DNA of 52,771 nucleotides from Patescibacteria group bacterium (GTDB lineage: Bacteria; Patescibacteriota; Minisyncoccia; JAHIHE01; JAGLIN01). This document shows positions 42,718 to 52,278 of this stretch, in pieces. Position numbers and translations under genes: made by a program. A model generated the notes under the pieces. That model saw only the letters and a program-made list of their open reading frames with translations, was not told the DNA's origin and did no database searches. The stretch covers positions 1 through 52,771 of the forward strand of contig JARGGI010000005.1 of the NCBI GenBank assembly GCA_029210775.1, read 5' to 3'. How positions within the stretch are numbered: the first letter of the stretch is position 1; every line of letters begins with the position of its first letter.

Positions 42718-43872
42718 ATGACAGATAATATAGAGATAGAAAATAGTCCAAAACCATTGAGTAGCTTTGAAGTAATATTACTTGGTTTAAATAAAATTAT
42801 TTTACTTTATTTGTTTCCAATAGTGGCGATATTTTCTTTTCTTTTCGCAATATTTATATATAAAGGAAATAACAATTTGATTGGTATGGGAATAATTGCC
42901 ACTGGAATAACAGGATATTTTCTATATAATATATATAAAGAGACTCCTGAAAAAGAAAGATGGCTTATTTCGATATTCAAAAGATATTATATTACATGGT
43001 TACCTGGACTACATTTACTTATATATCCAATTATGAGAGTAGATCATAGAATAACCGTAGATGCAACAAAAGTTTTTGATATATTTATGGAAGAAGGTTC
43101 TCACAAATTGGAATTTAAACGAGGTTCTGCGGGGTTGAGCATAAAAATATTTGCTAGGGTAAAGAATCCATATAAGGCAGCATATGAAATTAACATAACA
43201 GAAGAGGAAATTGAAGGTATAGAACTTAAGGAGAGAGATAAGGGAATCACAAGACTACCCGAAAGATGGATGTACTTTTTAGCAGTTAAGGTTGAAGCTG
43301 CAGTAAGAGGAGTTTGTGGAAAATATACGATTGATGATGCTATTCAAGCAAAAGCGGAAGGTATTGAGTTAAAGGATGGCATTGTAAAAGAAGCCAAGGA
43401 AATTGCAAAAAATTCGACCAAGGATCTTGAAATAGAAATAGAGCAAATCGCATTTTCTGCAATTATATTGAGTCCAGATTTAGAAAAAGCAAGAGATGCT
43501 GTTTATATCGAAGAACAAGCCGTTGAAAAACAAAAACAGACTCTTGAAAAACAGAGAATAGAAGCTGATGGAGAAGAGATTCGTCAGGATGGCGTAAAGA
43601 GAGGGTTATATAAACTGATAAGCGACTTAACCGACAAGAATGGAAATGTTGTAAAGGAAAGCGATATGACTCTTGGTGATGCAATGCAGTTTGAAATCAC
43701 TCGAAAAACAGTGGATAAAATAGATGGAGTCACCATAATTAATACAGGAGAAGATGGAATTCCTGATAAAACAGCAGCTTCTTTCGGAGCTAAATTCGGG
43801 GTTGGATTTGGTGCAACAGCTGAGCAAAAAAAACATAAACAAGAAAGAAGCAAAGGAGAGGATAAAGAATGA
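42718..43872 (+). CDS. SPFH/band-7 domain membrane protein
   Basis: A 384-aa protein. Two N-terminal membrane segments (about 22-50 and 56-75), then an SPFH-like domain (about 98-255: WLPGLHLLIYPIMRVDHRI, SIKIFARVKNPYKAAYEI, VEAAVRGVCGKYTIDDAI) and a coiled-coil (about 258-290, EEQAVEKQKQTLEKQRIE). Such proteins form membrane scaffolds. A Shine-Dalgarno (GAGGAG) is upstream. Its stop overlaps the next gene by 4 nt. Confidence 0.78.
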   Translation: MTDNIEIENSPKPLSSFEVILLGLNKIILLYLFPIVAIFSFLFAIFIYKGNNNLIGMGIIATGITGYFLYNIYKETPEKERWLISIFKRYYITWLPGLHLLIYPIMRVDHRITVDATKVFDIFMEEGSHKLEFKRGSAGLSIKIFARVKNPYKAAYEINITEEEIEGIELKERDKGITRLPERWMYFLAVKVEAAVRGVCGKYTIDDAIQAKAEGIELKDGIVKEAKEIAKNSTKDLEIEIEQIAFSAIILSPDLEKARDAVYIEEQAVEKQKQTLEKQRIEADGEEIRQDGVKRGLYKLISDLTDKNGNVVKESDMTLGDAMQFEITRKTVDKIDGVTIINTGEDGIPDKTAASFGAKFGVGFGATAEQKKHKQERSKGEDKE

Positions 43873-44624
43873 CAACTAGCGGTTTCTCAAAAGATAAAAT
43901 CATACTGCTGGTCTTTATTGTCGTGGGCCTGTTAAAAGTCTTTGGTGTGCCAATCTGGATCTCAATAGTATTTATTTTTGCTACTGTATTTTTGTTTTGG
44001 ATATATACTAAGAGATCAGTTATTTTTCCAACCCCAGAAATATCGGCGAATCCTATAAGATCAAGAGTAGTTTCATGGATAAAAATTCTTTGGAAGAAGT
44101 CTGAAACGACGCTATATTTTTTAGCGATTGTTGCCGTGTTTCTCGTAATTGTAATGGGGTTTTATTCTGTTTTTGACGTAAAGCATAATACGAAAGGAAT
44201 GGAAAAGTTTACTGATAACAGGATTGAGTCTTGGCGAGGTTATAATTACGAGGGTAATTGTGCAATAAAGAATAATGCTTTATATATTCTTGGTGATTGT
44301 ACAATAACAAGAAAGACAAATAAGATATATCCCTGGATTGCCTTTGATGCTGAAGGTACAGGGTTCTTCAATGTTGACATTTTGGATAATAATCTACCAG
44401 ATTATGGATACGATAATTTTACGTCTGGGCAAATAGCGCCTAAAACATATAAAAGAAATTATCTATTCCGGGTGGATGGTGATTACTATCATATGGCGAT
44501 AGATGGAGTTTTAACAGAAAATTTTGGTATTGCCAAGGGAGGAAGAGAAAGAAGAGAAAGAACATATAGAATTAAAGTCAATTCCGCAACAGGTATGTGG
44601 ATTGACAATATAGATTCAAAGTAA
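43869..44624 (+). CDS. Membrane protein with exported domain, SPFH partner
   Basis: A 251-aa protein. Three hydrophobic segments (about 10-45 as two, and 78-100), then an extracytoplasmic domain of about 150 residues rich in aromatic and Asn/Gly positions (RIESWRGYNYEGNCAIKNNALYILGDCTITRK with two Cys, likely a disulfide). Coupled by ATGA overlap to the SPFH gene. NfeD-like partners of SPFH proteins have an OB fold after their helices, but I do not recognise one here. Function unknown. Confidence 0.6.
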   Translation: MTTSGFSKDKIILLVFIVVGLLKVFGVPIWISIVFIFATVFLFWIYTKRSVIFPTPEISANPIRSRVVSWIKILWKKSETTLYFLAIVAVFLVIVMGFYSVFDVKHNTKGMEKFTDNRIESWRGYNYEGNCAIKNNALYILGDCTITRKTNKIYPWIAFDAEGTGFFNVDILDNNLPDYGYDNFTSGQIAPKTYKRNYLFRVDGDYYHMAIDGVLTENFGIAKGGRERRERTYRIKVNSATGMWIDNIDSK

Positions 44625-44651
44625 ATGGCAGGAAAACCCCGCCATTTTTTT
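44624..44651 (+). terminator. Terminator of SPFH operon
   Basis: Stem AATGGC (44624-44629) / GCCATT (44641-44646) followed by T-run. Confidence 0.75.
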
Positions 44652-44663
44652 ATTAATTTTATA

Positions 44664-44691
44664 TTGTATATATTTTGTTTTGTGATATAAT
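44664..44691 (+). promoter_or_regulatory. Promoter of the type IV secretion-like operon
   Basis: TTGTAT (44664-44669), 16-nt spacer, extended -10 TGATATAAT with hexamer 44686-44691. The leader to the first ATG is about 95 nt. Confidence 0.55.
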
Positions 44692-44793
44692 AAAAACAAA
44701 ATTGATGATTTATAACTAATTTATAAATTATCAATAAATTTGCTTTTATTTTTACTTTTTCAAAAAATATAATTTTATCTTTCATCATTAAAT

Positions 44794-47259
44794 ATGAGAA
44801 CAAAAAATAGAAATTTTATAGAAAAAATATTATCATTTTTAAAAGTAAAACAAATTACAAAGCAAAAACAAAAATTCTTGTCATTTTTGTTTTTAATAAT
44901 AATGTTTATAAGCATCCCATTGCATAATGTGAGTGCTAAATTTCCAAATATGAAATGGCCTGAGATGGATTTTTTAAGTTGGAATCCCATGGATGCTATA
45001 TTAAATAGCATATATGCAGTTGTTTATGTACTTTCTGCTATTGTCTTGTATATAAGTTATTATTTAGTGTGGTTCGGAGCTTGGCTTATTGATATTATGA
45101 TTTCTCCCAGTATTTATACTTCTGTTTTGGACATTTCTTCAGGTCCGCTTATGATTGGTTGGGGAGTTGTTCGGGATTTTTCTAATACATTTTTTGTTTT
45201 TATACTTCTTTTAATCGCTTTTTCAACAATTCTTCGTGTTCAAAAATATAGCGCGAAGAATTTCCTCCCAAAGTTTGTAATAGCTATGTTTTTAATAAAT
45301 TTTAGTGCTGTCATTGCAGCTGTTGTGATTGATTTTGGACAAGTTTTTATGTATGAAATAATTTCTTGGATGGGATCTTTTGCTGGAAATAATGGTGCAA
45401 TGGGCAATTTAACTTCTATTGTGGATAAAATGATTATTAATTTTCCAGCGATGGAGAAACCGGTTGGAGGTTATAGCTTGGAAAATATGGTTGGTGTAAC
45501 TTTCGCATTAGTTTTCACAATTATTTTGGGATTTGTTTATATTATGCTGGCAATTTTTCTTTTGATTCGGTTGGTTGTTCTTGCAATTTTGATTGTCCTT
45601 TCGCCCGTTGCTTTTATAGGTGTAATATTGCCAGGACTTAGTTCTCAAGTTAGTATGTGGTGGAAAAAATTGTTTGAATATTCTCTTTTTGGTCCAATTT
45701 TTGTATTTTTTGTATTTTTAGCAAGTTCAATGGCAAATGGACTAACATCATATCCAACTCCGCTGATCCCAGATGAGCTAAATGGTATAAAATATCTTAT
45801 TCCTTTTGTCGTTCCCTATTGTATTTCTATCGGAATGCTTTTAGCAGTGATTCCAGTAACTAAAACACTTGGCATGGCTGGTTCCGGTGCCATTATTGGA
45901 GGAACAACTGGACTTGGAAAGATTGCCATGGGAACTTATGCTGGTTATAAATTGGCAAAAGGGCTTGGAAAGAGGGCTGGAGGAATTGCGAAAGAAAGAA
46001 GTGAGAAGGCAAGAAAATCTGCTGATGTTTTGCAGACTGGGAAAGAATGGCTTAAGAAAAAATTGCCTGGGGGAAAGGTGAGAAATGTTAAGAATAAAGC
46101 AGAACAAGAAAAGAATAAAGAGGATAAAATGAAAAAAACAAGAGAGAAGTTGGGTCGTGAAGAAGATAGAGAATTGAGTGTAATGTTTGATATTACCAAA
46201 GGTGCAATATTAAAATTTGGACTGCCAGCAACTCCAGAAGAAAAGGCTGCAACCGCAGAAACTGCAATATTTAATGGAAAGGTATTAGACAATAAATCTG
46301 ATTTGCAAAAAATGATGCCAGCAATAGAGTCTGCTTTGAGTAAAAAAGAATTAAAAGATAATACACATAAAGATTTAAATTTTGCATTAATGACCAGTAA
46401 ATCGCAAAAAAGAATAAATAATGTAGATAATGAGGATAAAGATAAAATGGACAAAGATATAAAGGAACAGTTTGTAGATGGAATAAGTGACGATAAGAAA
46501 AGAGAACTTGTTGAAGAACAAATAATGAGAGAAACTGTTAGGGAAATGAAAGAAGATGGCAAAGATATAAGCAAATTAAATAATCTTGACGACAAGAGAG
46601 TTTCAAGAGTAATTAATGATACTTTGGATTCCGAAGATAAAAGATCATTTGAAAACCGATTAACCAAGAAACAACAAAAAGAATTTGCGACAGGATTGGC
46701 AGAAAATGGAAAAACAAAAGAAGAAATTGATGAACTTGAAGCTCTGGTAGATACAGGTTCTGATGAAGAAAAAGAAGCAGCAAAAGAAGAACTGAAAAAA
46801 GACGAGGATTTAAAAATTGATGCGGTTAATTTTGGTGCAGACTTAAAAGAAGTATTTGCAAAATCAGGCCCTGACATGGAGAAACATATCAAAAAGGCGT
46901 TTCCTAAATTTAATTCAGATGTCGTTGCAAAACTAAGTGATACTGATCTATTGAAATTTGGGGCTGAAGCAACTTCGTCTCAGGTTCATCACTTAAATAG
47001 AAATGGTAAAGAAGACAAACTTAAGGTGATTAGAGAGGCAAAAGATAATAAGATAAATACATTAAAATCTTTAACTCCAAATTATAATTATCTTGAGAGT
47101 AAGAGAAGGGCACTAGAAAAAGAAGAAGATCCAGACAAAAAAATCATAATCAAAAAAAATATAGAATATATTTTAAATCTGCCAGATGTTAAAAAGATTG
47201 TTAGTCTAGAAAAAGTAAAAGACAACATAGACAGTATATTAACAGGTGATAAATATTAG
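44794..47259 (+). CDS. VirB6/TrbL-like multi-pass membrane protein with long cytoplasmic tail
   Basis: An 821-aa protein. The N-terminal helix is followed by about seven more membrane segments up to about residue 375, in the TrbL/VirB6-type arrangement (LIRLVVLAILIVLSPVAFIGVILPGL ... WWKKLFEYSLFGPIFVFFVFL). A glycine-rich piece (GSGAIIGGTTGLGKIAMGTYAGYKLAKGLG) precedes an extremely charged, helical tail of about 430 residues. VirB6-type proteins form the inner-membrane channel. The identification rests on topology and neighbours (PrgI, VirB4, pilin). Confidence 0.75.
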   Translation: MRTKNRNFIEKILSFLKVKQITKQKQKFLSFLFLIIMFISIPLHNVSAKFPNMKWPEMDFLSWNPMDAILNSIYAVVYVLSAIVLYISYYLVWFGAWLIDIMISPSIYTSVLDISSGPLMIGWGVVRDFSNTFFVFILLLIAFSTILRVQKYSAKNFLPKFVIAMFLINFSAVIAAVVIDFGQVFMYEIISWMGSFAGNNGAMGNLTSIVDKMIINFPAMEKPVGGYSLENMVGVTFALVFTIILGFVYIMLAIFLLIRLVVLAILIVLSPVAFIGVILPGLSSQVSMWWKKLFEYSLFGPIFVFFVFLASSMANGLTSYPTPLIPDELNGIKYLIPFVVPYCISIGMLLAVIPVTKTLGMAGSGAIIGGTTGLGKIAMGTYAGYKLAKGLGKRAGGIAKERSEKARKSADVLQTGKEWLKKKLPGGKVRNVKNKAEQEKNKEDKMKKTREKLGREEDRELSVMFDITKGAILKFGLPATPEEKAATAETAIFNGKVLDNKSDLQKMMPAIESALSKKELKDNTHKDLNFALMTSKSQKRINNVDNEDKDKMDKDIKEQFVDGISDDKKRELVEEQIMRETVREMKEDGKDISKLNNLDDKRVSRVINDTLDSEDKRSFENRLTKKQQKEFATGLAENGKTKEEIDELEALVDTGSDEEKEAAKEELKKDEDLKIDAVNFGADLKEVFAKSGPDMEKHIKKAFPKFNSDVVAKLSDTDLLKFGAEATSSQVHHLNRNGKEDKLKVIREAKDNKINTLKSLTPNYNYLESKRRALEKEEDPDKKIIIKKNIEYILNLPDVKKIVSLEKVKDNIDSILTGDKY

Positions 47260-47279
47260 ATTTTAAATAATCCAAAAAT

Positions 47280-48065
47280 ATGGATAATCAAAAACCAAAC
47301 AGATTTCAATCGCTCCCGTCTTTTGTTTTAGATAGTATTTACGAAGACTATTCTTTAGATGCAATTACAAGAATTAGAAAAGAATATCTTGAAAACGATT
47401 TGGATAGAAATGAAATTTTAAAAGGCATTATTGGATATGCAATTTTAAAAGATATAAAAATTGAAAAACTTGTTGAGGCTATTAAAGAGGGATTAAAATT
47501 GAATGATAATAAATCTATTGAAGTAGTGCTTATAATCCTCACTGAAATTTTTTATCCTATCAAGGATTATTTTCCTGGAATTGAAGATGAGATTTTGAAA
47601 TTGGGTGGGGAAATTCCAAAAGAAAAACCAAAGCAATTTCAGGAGCAACTTTTGAAAAGAGAAGAAGAAATGGAGACAATGCAAAAACAGGAAGAAGACG
47701 AAGAAAAAGAAAGAATGGCAGATACGATTATTTCAGGAAAGATTGAAGATCTTATAAAGAAATATCCAATTGTCGGAGAGCAAATAATTGGATCTCAGGA
47801 TTCAATTGAGCTTAAAAGCAAGCCAGTTTCTATGAAACCCATTATAAAGTTTTGGCTAGAAGATTATCGTGAAAAAATGGGATATTATCAGCATTCAAAT
47901 ATTGAAAGAGCTCAGTATGTCTATCATGATAAAAACACGAAGAATATGAACGAAGAAGAAAGAAGGCAATTGAATTTGATTTTGAAATCTGTTGACGAAG
48001 GAATGCTTCTCCCCTATTCAACAAGAATAAAAAAGATTGATTTTTCAAAAACAAATGAGGAATAA
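47280..48065 (+). CDS. Cytoplasmic helical protein within secretion operon, unknown
   Basis: A 261-aa, charged, mostly helical protein; a middle acidic coiled-coil-like part (about 118-145, EEEMETMQKQEEDEEKERM). No signal or membrane segment. Encoded 20 nt after the VirB6-like gene and 16 nt before PrgI. It may be an accessory or adaptor for the secretion machinery. No family recognised. Confidence 0.6.
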   Translation: MDNQKPNRFQSLPSFVLDSIYEDYSLDAITRIRKEYLENDLDRNEILKGIIGYAILKDIKIEKLVEAIKEGLKLNDNKSIEVVLIILTEIFYPIKDYFPGIEDEILKLGGEIPKEKPKQFQEQLLKREEEMETMQKQEEDEEKERMADTIISGKIEDLIKKYPIVGEQIIGSQDSIELKSKPVSMKPIIKFWLEDYREKMGYYQHSNIERAQYVYHDKNTKNMNEEERRQLNLILKSVDEGMLLPYSTRIKKIDFSKTNEE

Positions 48066-48081
48066 TGTTTAATAAAAAATT

Positions 48082-48525
48082 ATGCAATACAGTGTTCCAC
48101 AATTTATAAATGTTGAAGACAAAGTTGTTGGTCCTTTTACTGGAAAACAGGCTCTATTTCTCGTGGGAGGATTTATGGTTTTGATATTATTGTTTACTTT
48201 TTTAGATTTTATTATTTTTATTGTCATTGCAATTCCAATTATTATAATTACTATACTCTTTGCTTTTTGGAAGCCGAAGGGAATAACAGTTTCAAGGTGG
48301 ATTGCAAATTTTTTAAATTTTTATACTGCCCCACATTTATATATTTGGCGAAGAGAGCCGGAAATTAGAATGTTTAAACCTGCGCAGAAGAAAAAGTCGG
48401 TTCATGATTTTCAAGCAATACCAGTTTCAAGAAACAGGATAAAAGAATTGGCTTGGCTTCTTGATACCAGTACTTCTATTAGTATGTCCTATGAGACAGA
48501 AACAAGGCCAGGAAAGAAGATATAA
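48082..48525 (+). CDS. PrgI family protein (VirB3-like)
   Basis: A 147-aa protein. N-terminal motif YSVPQFINVEDKVVGPFTGKQALFLVGG (about 3-30) is diagnostic for PrgI (PF12666). Two membrane segments (about 24-44, 48-68) are followed by a soluble tail with RWIANFLNFYTAPHLYIWRRE. PrgI is the VirB3-like partner of the VirB4 ATPase in Gram-positive and CPR-type systems. Confidence 0.88.
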   Translation: MQYSVPQFINVEDKVVGPFTGKQALFLVGGFMVLILLFTFLDFIIFIVIAIPIIIITILFAFWKPKGITVSRWIANFLNFYTAPHLYIWRREPEIRMFKPAQKKKSVHDFQAIPVSRNRIKELAWLLDTSTSISMSYETETRPGKKI

Positions 48526-48552
48526 TAATTTATCAATTTAACAATATAATTT

Positions 48553-49224
48553 ATGTCTACTCCAGATAAACAACATAAAAAAGGCTTAAGTTCTCAAAAA
48601 TATCTTGAGATTGCTGAAATAAAAGATGGTGTTGTTATCATGAAAAATGGAAGTATGAAGGCTGTTTTGATGGTTTCATCAATAAATTTTGCCCTTAAGT
48701 CCATTGATGAACAAGATGCAATTATCTATCACTATCAAAGTTTTTTGAATTCTCTTGATTTTTCAATTCAAATTGTGGTTAATTCGAGACAGTTAAATCT
48801 TGACAACTACTTGCAAATTTTAAAGGATCAGGAGAAAAAACAAATGAATGAATTGCTACGAATGCAAATTTCAAGTTATATAGATTATATTCAAGGTCTT
48901 GTTAAAATGGCAAATATTGTAAGCAAGATGTTTTATGTTGTGGTTCCGTTTTCTGTTATGGATGTAGCAGGAGGAGTTTCTAGAGTTATGGGTGGAAAGG
49001 GAAGTTCTTCAAAGCTTATGACAAGTAGGTCAACTTTTGAAAAATATAAAGATCAGCTTTTTCAAAGAGTTGATCATGTTATAGAAAATTTATCAGGAAC
49101 AGGACTTCGAATGACGATGCTTAATACCCAAGAATTAATAGAGCTTTATTATAATCTATATAATCCTGAACTATCTGAAAAAAAAGGATTAGCCGACATG
49201 AATGATCTTGATTTAGCAAATTAA
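48553..49224 (+). CDS. Separate VirB4/TraC N-terminal-like domain protein
   Basis: A 223-aa, soluble protein without Walker motifs. It starts STPDKQHKKGLSSQKYLEIAEIKDGVVIMKNG and includes LNSLDFSIQIVVNSRQLNLDNYL and FYVVVPFSV, a pattern resembling the N-terminal CagE/TrbE/VirB4 domain. The full ATPase gene follows, after a 393-nt gap carrying an inverted-repeat element. It seems that the VirB4 N-domain is split off or duplicated here. Confidence 0.6.
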   Translation: MSTPDKQHKKGLSSQKYLEIAEIKDGVVIMKNGSMKAVLMVSSINFALKSIDEQDAIIYHYQSFLNSLDFSIQIVVNSRQLNLDNYLQILKDQEKKQMNELLRMQISSYIDYIQGLVKMANIVSKMFYVVVPFSVMDVAGGVSRVMGGKGSSSKLMTSRSTFEKYKDQLFQRVDHVIENLSGTGLRMTMLNTQELIELYYNLYNPELSEKKGLADMNDLDLAN

Positions 49225-49617
49225 CATAGGATTTCAAATTTTGTTATTTTTTTATTTCTTTTTTAATGACTGATTTTTAGACAATTGCAAAAAAAATATA
49301 AGTTTGAAAGTTGAAAATTATTAATAAATTTTATATTTAGAGGAGACTAATTAGTGTGTTAATGCTGAAATAAAAAAGGATTGAGTAATACATATTAAGC
49401 ATTAAATATTGGGAATTATAATTTGATGTTTAATGCTAATTATTTAATAATTACTTTGAATTACGAAATTCATATATTTGTCACCCTGAGCCTGCCTGTC
49501 GACAGACAGGCTTGTCGAAGGGTGGAAAATGCGTCAAATTTATCATAGTTCTACAAGCTCACTATGACAAATTTAGCTATTTCATAATTCAAAGTAATTA
49601 ATAATTAATAATTATTC
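49225..49617. other. Gap inside secretion operon, containing repeat element
   Basis: No ORF. The second half is the TIR element at 49449-49599. The first half is AT-rich with no recognisable structure. Confidence 0.5.
49449..49599. repeat. Inverted-repeat element (MITE-like) with nested 20-nt palindrome
   Basis: 151 nt, 21-nt TIRs (49449-49469 and 49579-49599) with one mismatch. The interior holds CACCCTGAGC...GCTTGTCGAAGGGTG and, nested at 49491-49510, a palindrome of the CCTGCC...CAGG family. It is the same element as 15197-15328 (opposite orientation, palindrome absent there). Confidence 0.85.
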
Positions 49618-51453
49618 ATGTCTATTTTTAGTAAACAATCTTCTCTTGAAAAACAAGTGCAGAAAAAAGAAAGTGCATCTGAAAAAGCATCTTTATTGGA
49701 GTCTGAAAAAATATATCAAAAAGGTCTATCAACAGTGAAAGACATTATTGCTCCAGCTGCCTTTAAGATTGAATCAGATTATGTAATGATTAATAGGAAA
49801 TTTGCTTCCACTCTTTTTATATATGCCTATCCGAGATTTCTTCAAACAAATTGGTTTTCTCCAATCATAAATCTTGATACAACTTTTGATATTGCCATGT
49901 TTATACATCCTCAAAGCACCGCTGATATACTGAAAAGTTTGAAAAAGGTTGTGACCCAGGTTCAGTCTCAGATATCAATGAATGAGGAAAAGGGATTAGT
50001 GAGAGACCCGATTCTTGAAACTGCATATCAAGATGTTGAAGGTTTGAGAGATGATCTTCAACAAGGAATTGAACATTTTTTTCAATTTGCAATATATATA
50101 ACAATATATGGTGATACAAAAGAAGAACTGTTGAAAATTGAAACTCAAATAGAATCTATTTTAGAAGCAAAGCTCATATATCTCAAACCTGCTGTAATGC
50201 AAATGGAAGATGGCTTTAACTCAACACTACCTTTTGGTAGTGATAAATTGATGATAGGAAATAATATGAACACTTCTCCCCTATCAACCACTTTTCCTTT
50301 CGTTTCAAGTGATTTGACATCTAATCAAGGAATTTTATATGGAATAAATAGACATAATAATAGTTTGATTTTGTTTGACAGATTTTCGATGGAAAATGCG
50401 AATATGGTTATTTTTGCCAAATCTGGTGCTGGAAAAAGTTATGCAATTAAACTTGAAATTCTCAGAAGCCTTATGATGGAAACTGATATTATTGTTATTG
50501 ATCCTGAAGATGAATATAGACATCTTTGTGAAACGGTTGGAGGGACATTTATGAGAATATCGCTTTCTTCAAAACATCACATTAATCCATTTGATTTGCC
50601 TACTGCGATTGGAGATGAAACGCCAACTGATGTTCTTCGAAAGGCCATCTCTGATGTGGCAGGACTTATCAAGGTTATGCTTGGAAAAATTACTCCTGAT
50701 GAAGATTCTCTTTTGGATAAAGCTATTGCTGAAACTTATGCCATTAAAGACATAACTGCTGACGCTGATTTTTCAAATCTTGAACCTCCGACAATGGGAG
50801 ACTTGCAAATGGTTTTGGACAATATGACAGGAACGGAAAGTATTGCGACAAGAATAAAAAAATATACAGAAGGAACTTTTGCAGGATTTTTGAATAATAA
50901 AACAAACATAGACATTGAATCAGGAATGGTTGTGTTTAATATTCGAGATATGGAAGAAGAATTGAGACCAGTGGCTATGTATTTGATTTTGCACTTCATT
51001 TGGACATTGATCAGGTCAAAGACAAAAAGAAGAGCTATGATTATTGATGAAGCCTGGGTTATGATGCAACATGAAGACGCAGCATCGTTTCTGTTTGGAA
51101 TTGCAAAAAGATGCAGAAAATATTATTTGGGACTGACAACGATTACGCAAGATGTAACTGATTTTATGACATCAAGATATGGAAAGCCGATTGTGACAAA
51201 TTCATCCATTCAACTTCTCTTGAAACAATCCCCTGCTGCGATCAAGGTTATTGTCGATACATTCTATCTCACTGACGAGGAAAAGTTTTTACTCTTGGAA
51301 AGTAATGTCGGAGAAGGAATTTTCTTTGCAGGTTCAAAGCGTGCTGCGATTAAAATTGTTGCATCTTACAGTGAAGATCAAATCATAACATCAGATCCAG
51401 AACAACTTCTTGAAATTGAAAAAGCAAAGAAAGAAATTGAAGAAATGGCATAG
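49618..51453 (+). CDS. VirB4-family secretion ATPase
   Basis: A 611-aa protein. An N-terminal domain (about 40-240) precedes a RecA-like domain with Walker A AKSGAGKS (about 267-274), IVIDPEDEYRHL, Walker B RRAMIIDEAWVMM (about 469-481), and the motif RKYYLGLTTITQDVTDF. It is the energising ATPase of a type IV secretion or pilus system, working with the PrgI-like protein and VirB6. Confidence 0.93.
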   Translation: MSIFSKQSSLEKQVQKKESASEKASLLESEKIYQKGLSTVKDIIAPAAFKIESDYVMINRKFASTLFIYAYPRFLQTNWFSPIINLDTTFDIAMFIHPQSTADILKSLKKVVTQVQSQISMNEEKGLVRDPILETAYQDVEGLRDDLQQGIEHFFQFAIYITIYGDTKEELLKIETQIESILEAKLIYLKPAVMQMEDGFNSTLPFGSDKLMIGNNMNTSPLSTTFPFVSSDLTSNQGILYGINRHNNSLILFDRFSMENANMVIFAKSGAGKSYAIKLEILRSLMMETDIIVIDPEDEYRHLCETVGGTFMRISLSSKHHINPFDLPTAIGDETPTDVLRKAISDVAGLIKVMLGKITPDEDSLLDKAIAETYAIKDITADADFSNLEPPTMGDLQMVLDNMTGTESIATRIKKYTEGTFAGFLNNKTNIDIESGMVVFNIRDMEEELRPVAMYLILHFIWTLIRSKTKRRAMIIDEAWVMMQHEDAASFLFGIAKRCRKYYLGLTTITQDVTDFMTSRYGKPIVTNSSIQLLLKQSPAAIKVIVDTFYLTDEEKFLLLESNVGEGIFFAGSKRAAIKIVASYSEDQIITSDPEQLLEIEKAKKEIEEMA

Positions 51454-51521
51454 GGGTGTATTTTGGGATGATTATTATGTTTTTGCGAAAAAAATTGAAA
51501 TTATTAATAAATTGAATTATT

Positions 51522-52241
51522 ATGAGCGCTGATTTCAGAAAATCTGCACCAAACAAAAAGGAAGATCTGAGTCGATTAGAGCCTTCTTCTTTTGGAGGCT
51601 CTCGAAGTGAAGAAGGTAAGGAAAAGATAAAGAAAATTCTTAGTAACAGAAAAAAAATATTTAAGGGTCAAAATTCAAGTAATAATTATAATGAAGAAAA
51701 ATTTAATACATCAAATTTAACAAATGAAATGTCTGATGTCAGAGGGATTGGTGGGCATAGAAAGCAGGAAGGTCTTCGTGATAATGTGAACAATGACTCC
51801 AGATTGTTAACTGATGTTTCTAATAAAAAAAAGATGTCTTATAATACAGGAGATGTTGGACTTGCACAACGAGAACAAGACAATAAGAAATATGATAATA
51901 TAAGAAGAAATGCATTAAGACAAAGCACGATACCAGAAAGGAAAAGAGCAAAGATAGATCAAATAAAAGAACAAGCAGAAAAATATCCAAGAGGAAAAAG
52001 AAAACACCCGTACAAAGAAATGGTAAAAAATGAAGCAAAAAAGATGGCAAAGAAAGCAGCTACAAATGCAGCAAAAAAAGTTACTGCTCAAGCTTTAAAA
52101 CAAGTTGTGGCGCAAGCTGTGAGAATGATAATTGTTGAACTCACAGCTATTATAGCTAGTGCGATTGTAGCTTTTGGATGGTGGTTAGTTGTAATAATAG
52201 TTGTAATTATTGTAGTCGTTATGTATTTTATTGGTAATTAA
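51522..52241 (+). CDS. Basic protein with C-terminal membrane helix, unknown
   Basis: A 239-aa, very Lys/Asn/Ser-rich protein. Residues 1-190 are hydrophilic with an Ala/Lys helix (about 165-195, KKMAKKAATNAAKKVTAQALKQ); residues about 200-238 are strongly hydrophobic. It would be tail-anchored or a channel component of the secretion system. No known family recognised. Confidence 0.6.
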   Translation: MSADFRKSAPNKKEDLSRLEPSSFGGSRSEEGKEKIKKILSNRKKIFKGQNSSNNYNEEKFNTSNLTNEMSDVRGIGGHRKQEGLRDNVNNDSRLLTDVSNKKKMSYNTGDVGLAQREQDNKKYDNIRRNALRQSTIPERKRAKIDQIKEQAEKYPRGKRKHPYKEMVKNEAKKMAKKAATNAAKKVTAQALKQVVAQAVRMIIVELTAIIASAIVAFGWWLVVIIVVIIVVVMYFIGN

Positions 52242-52278
52242 TAATTTTAAAATATAATTTAAAATTTAATTAAAATAT

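Noticed and set aside
45945-46892. Long (315-codon) minus-strand ORF
   Set aside because: It is antisense to the Lys/Glu-rich tail of the VirB6-like gene; the Ser/Phe-rich product is the expected mirror of such codons.
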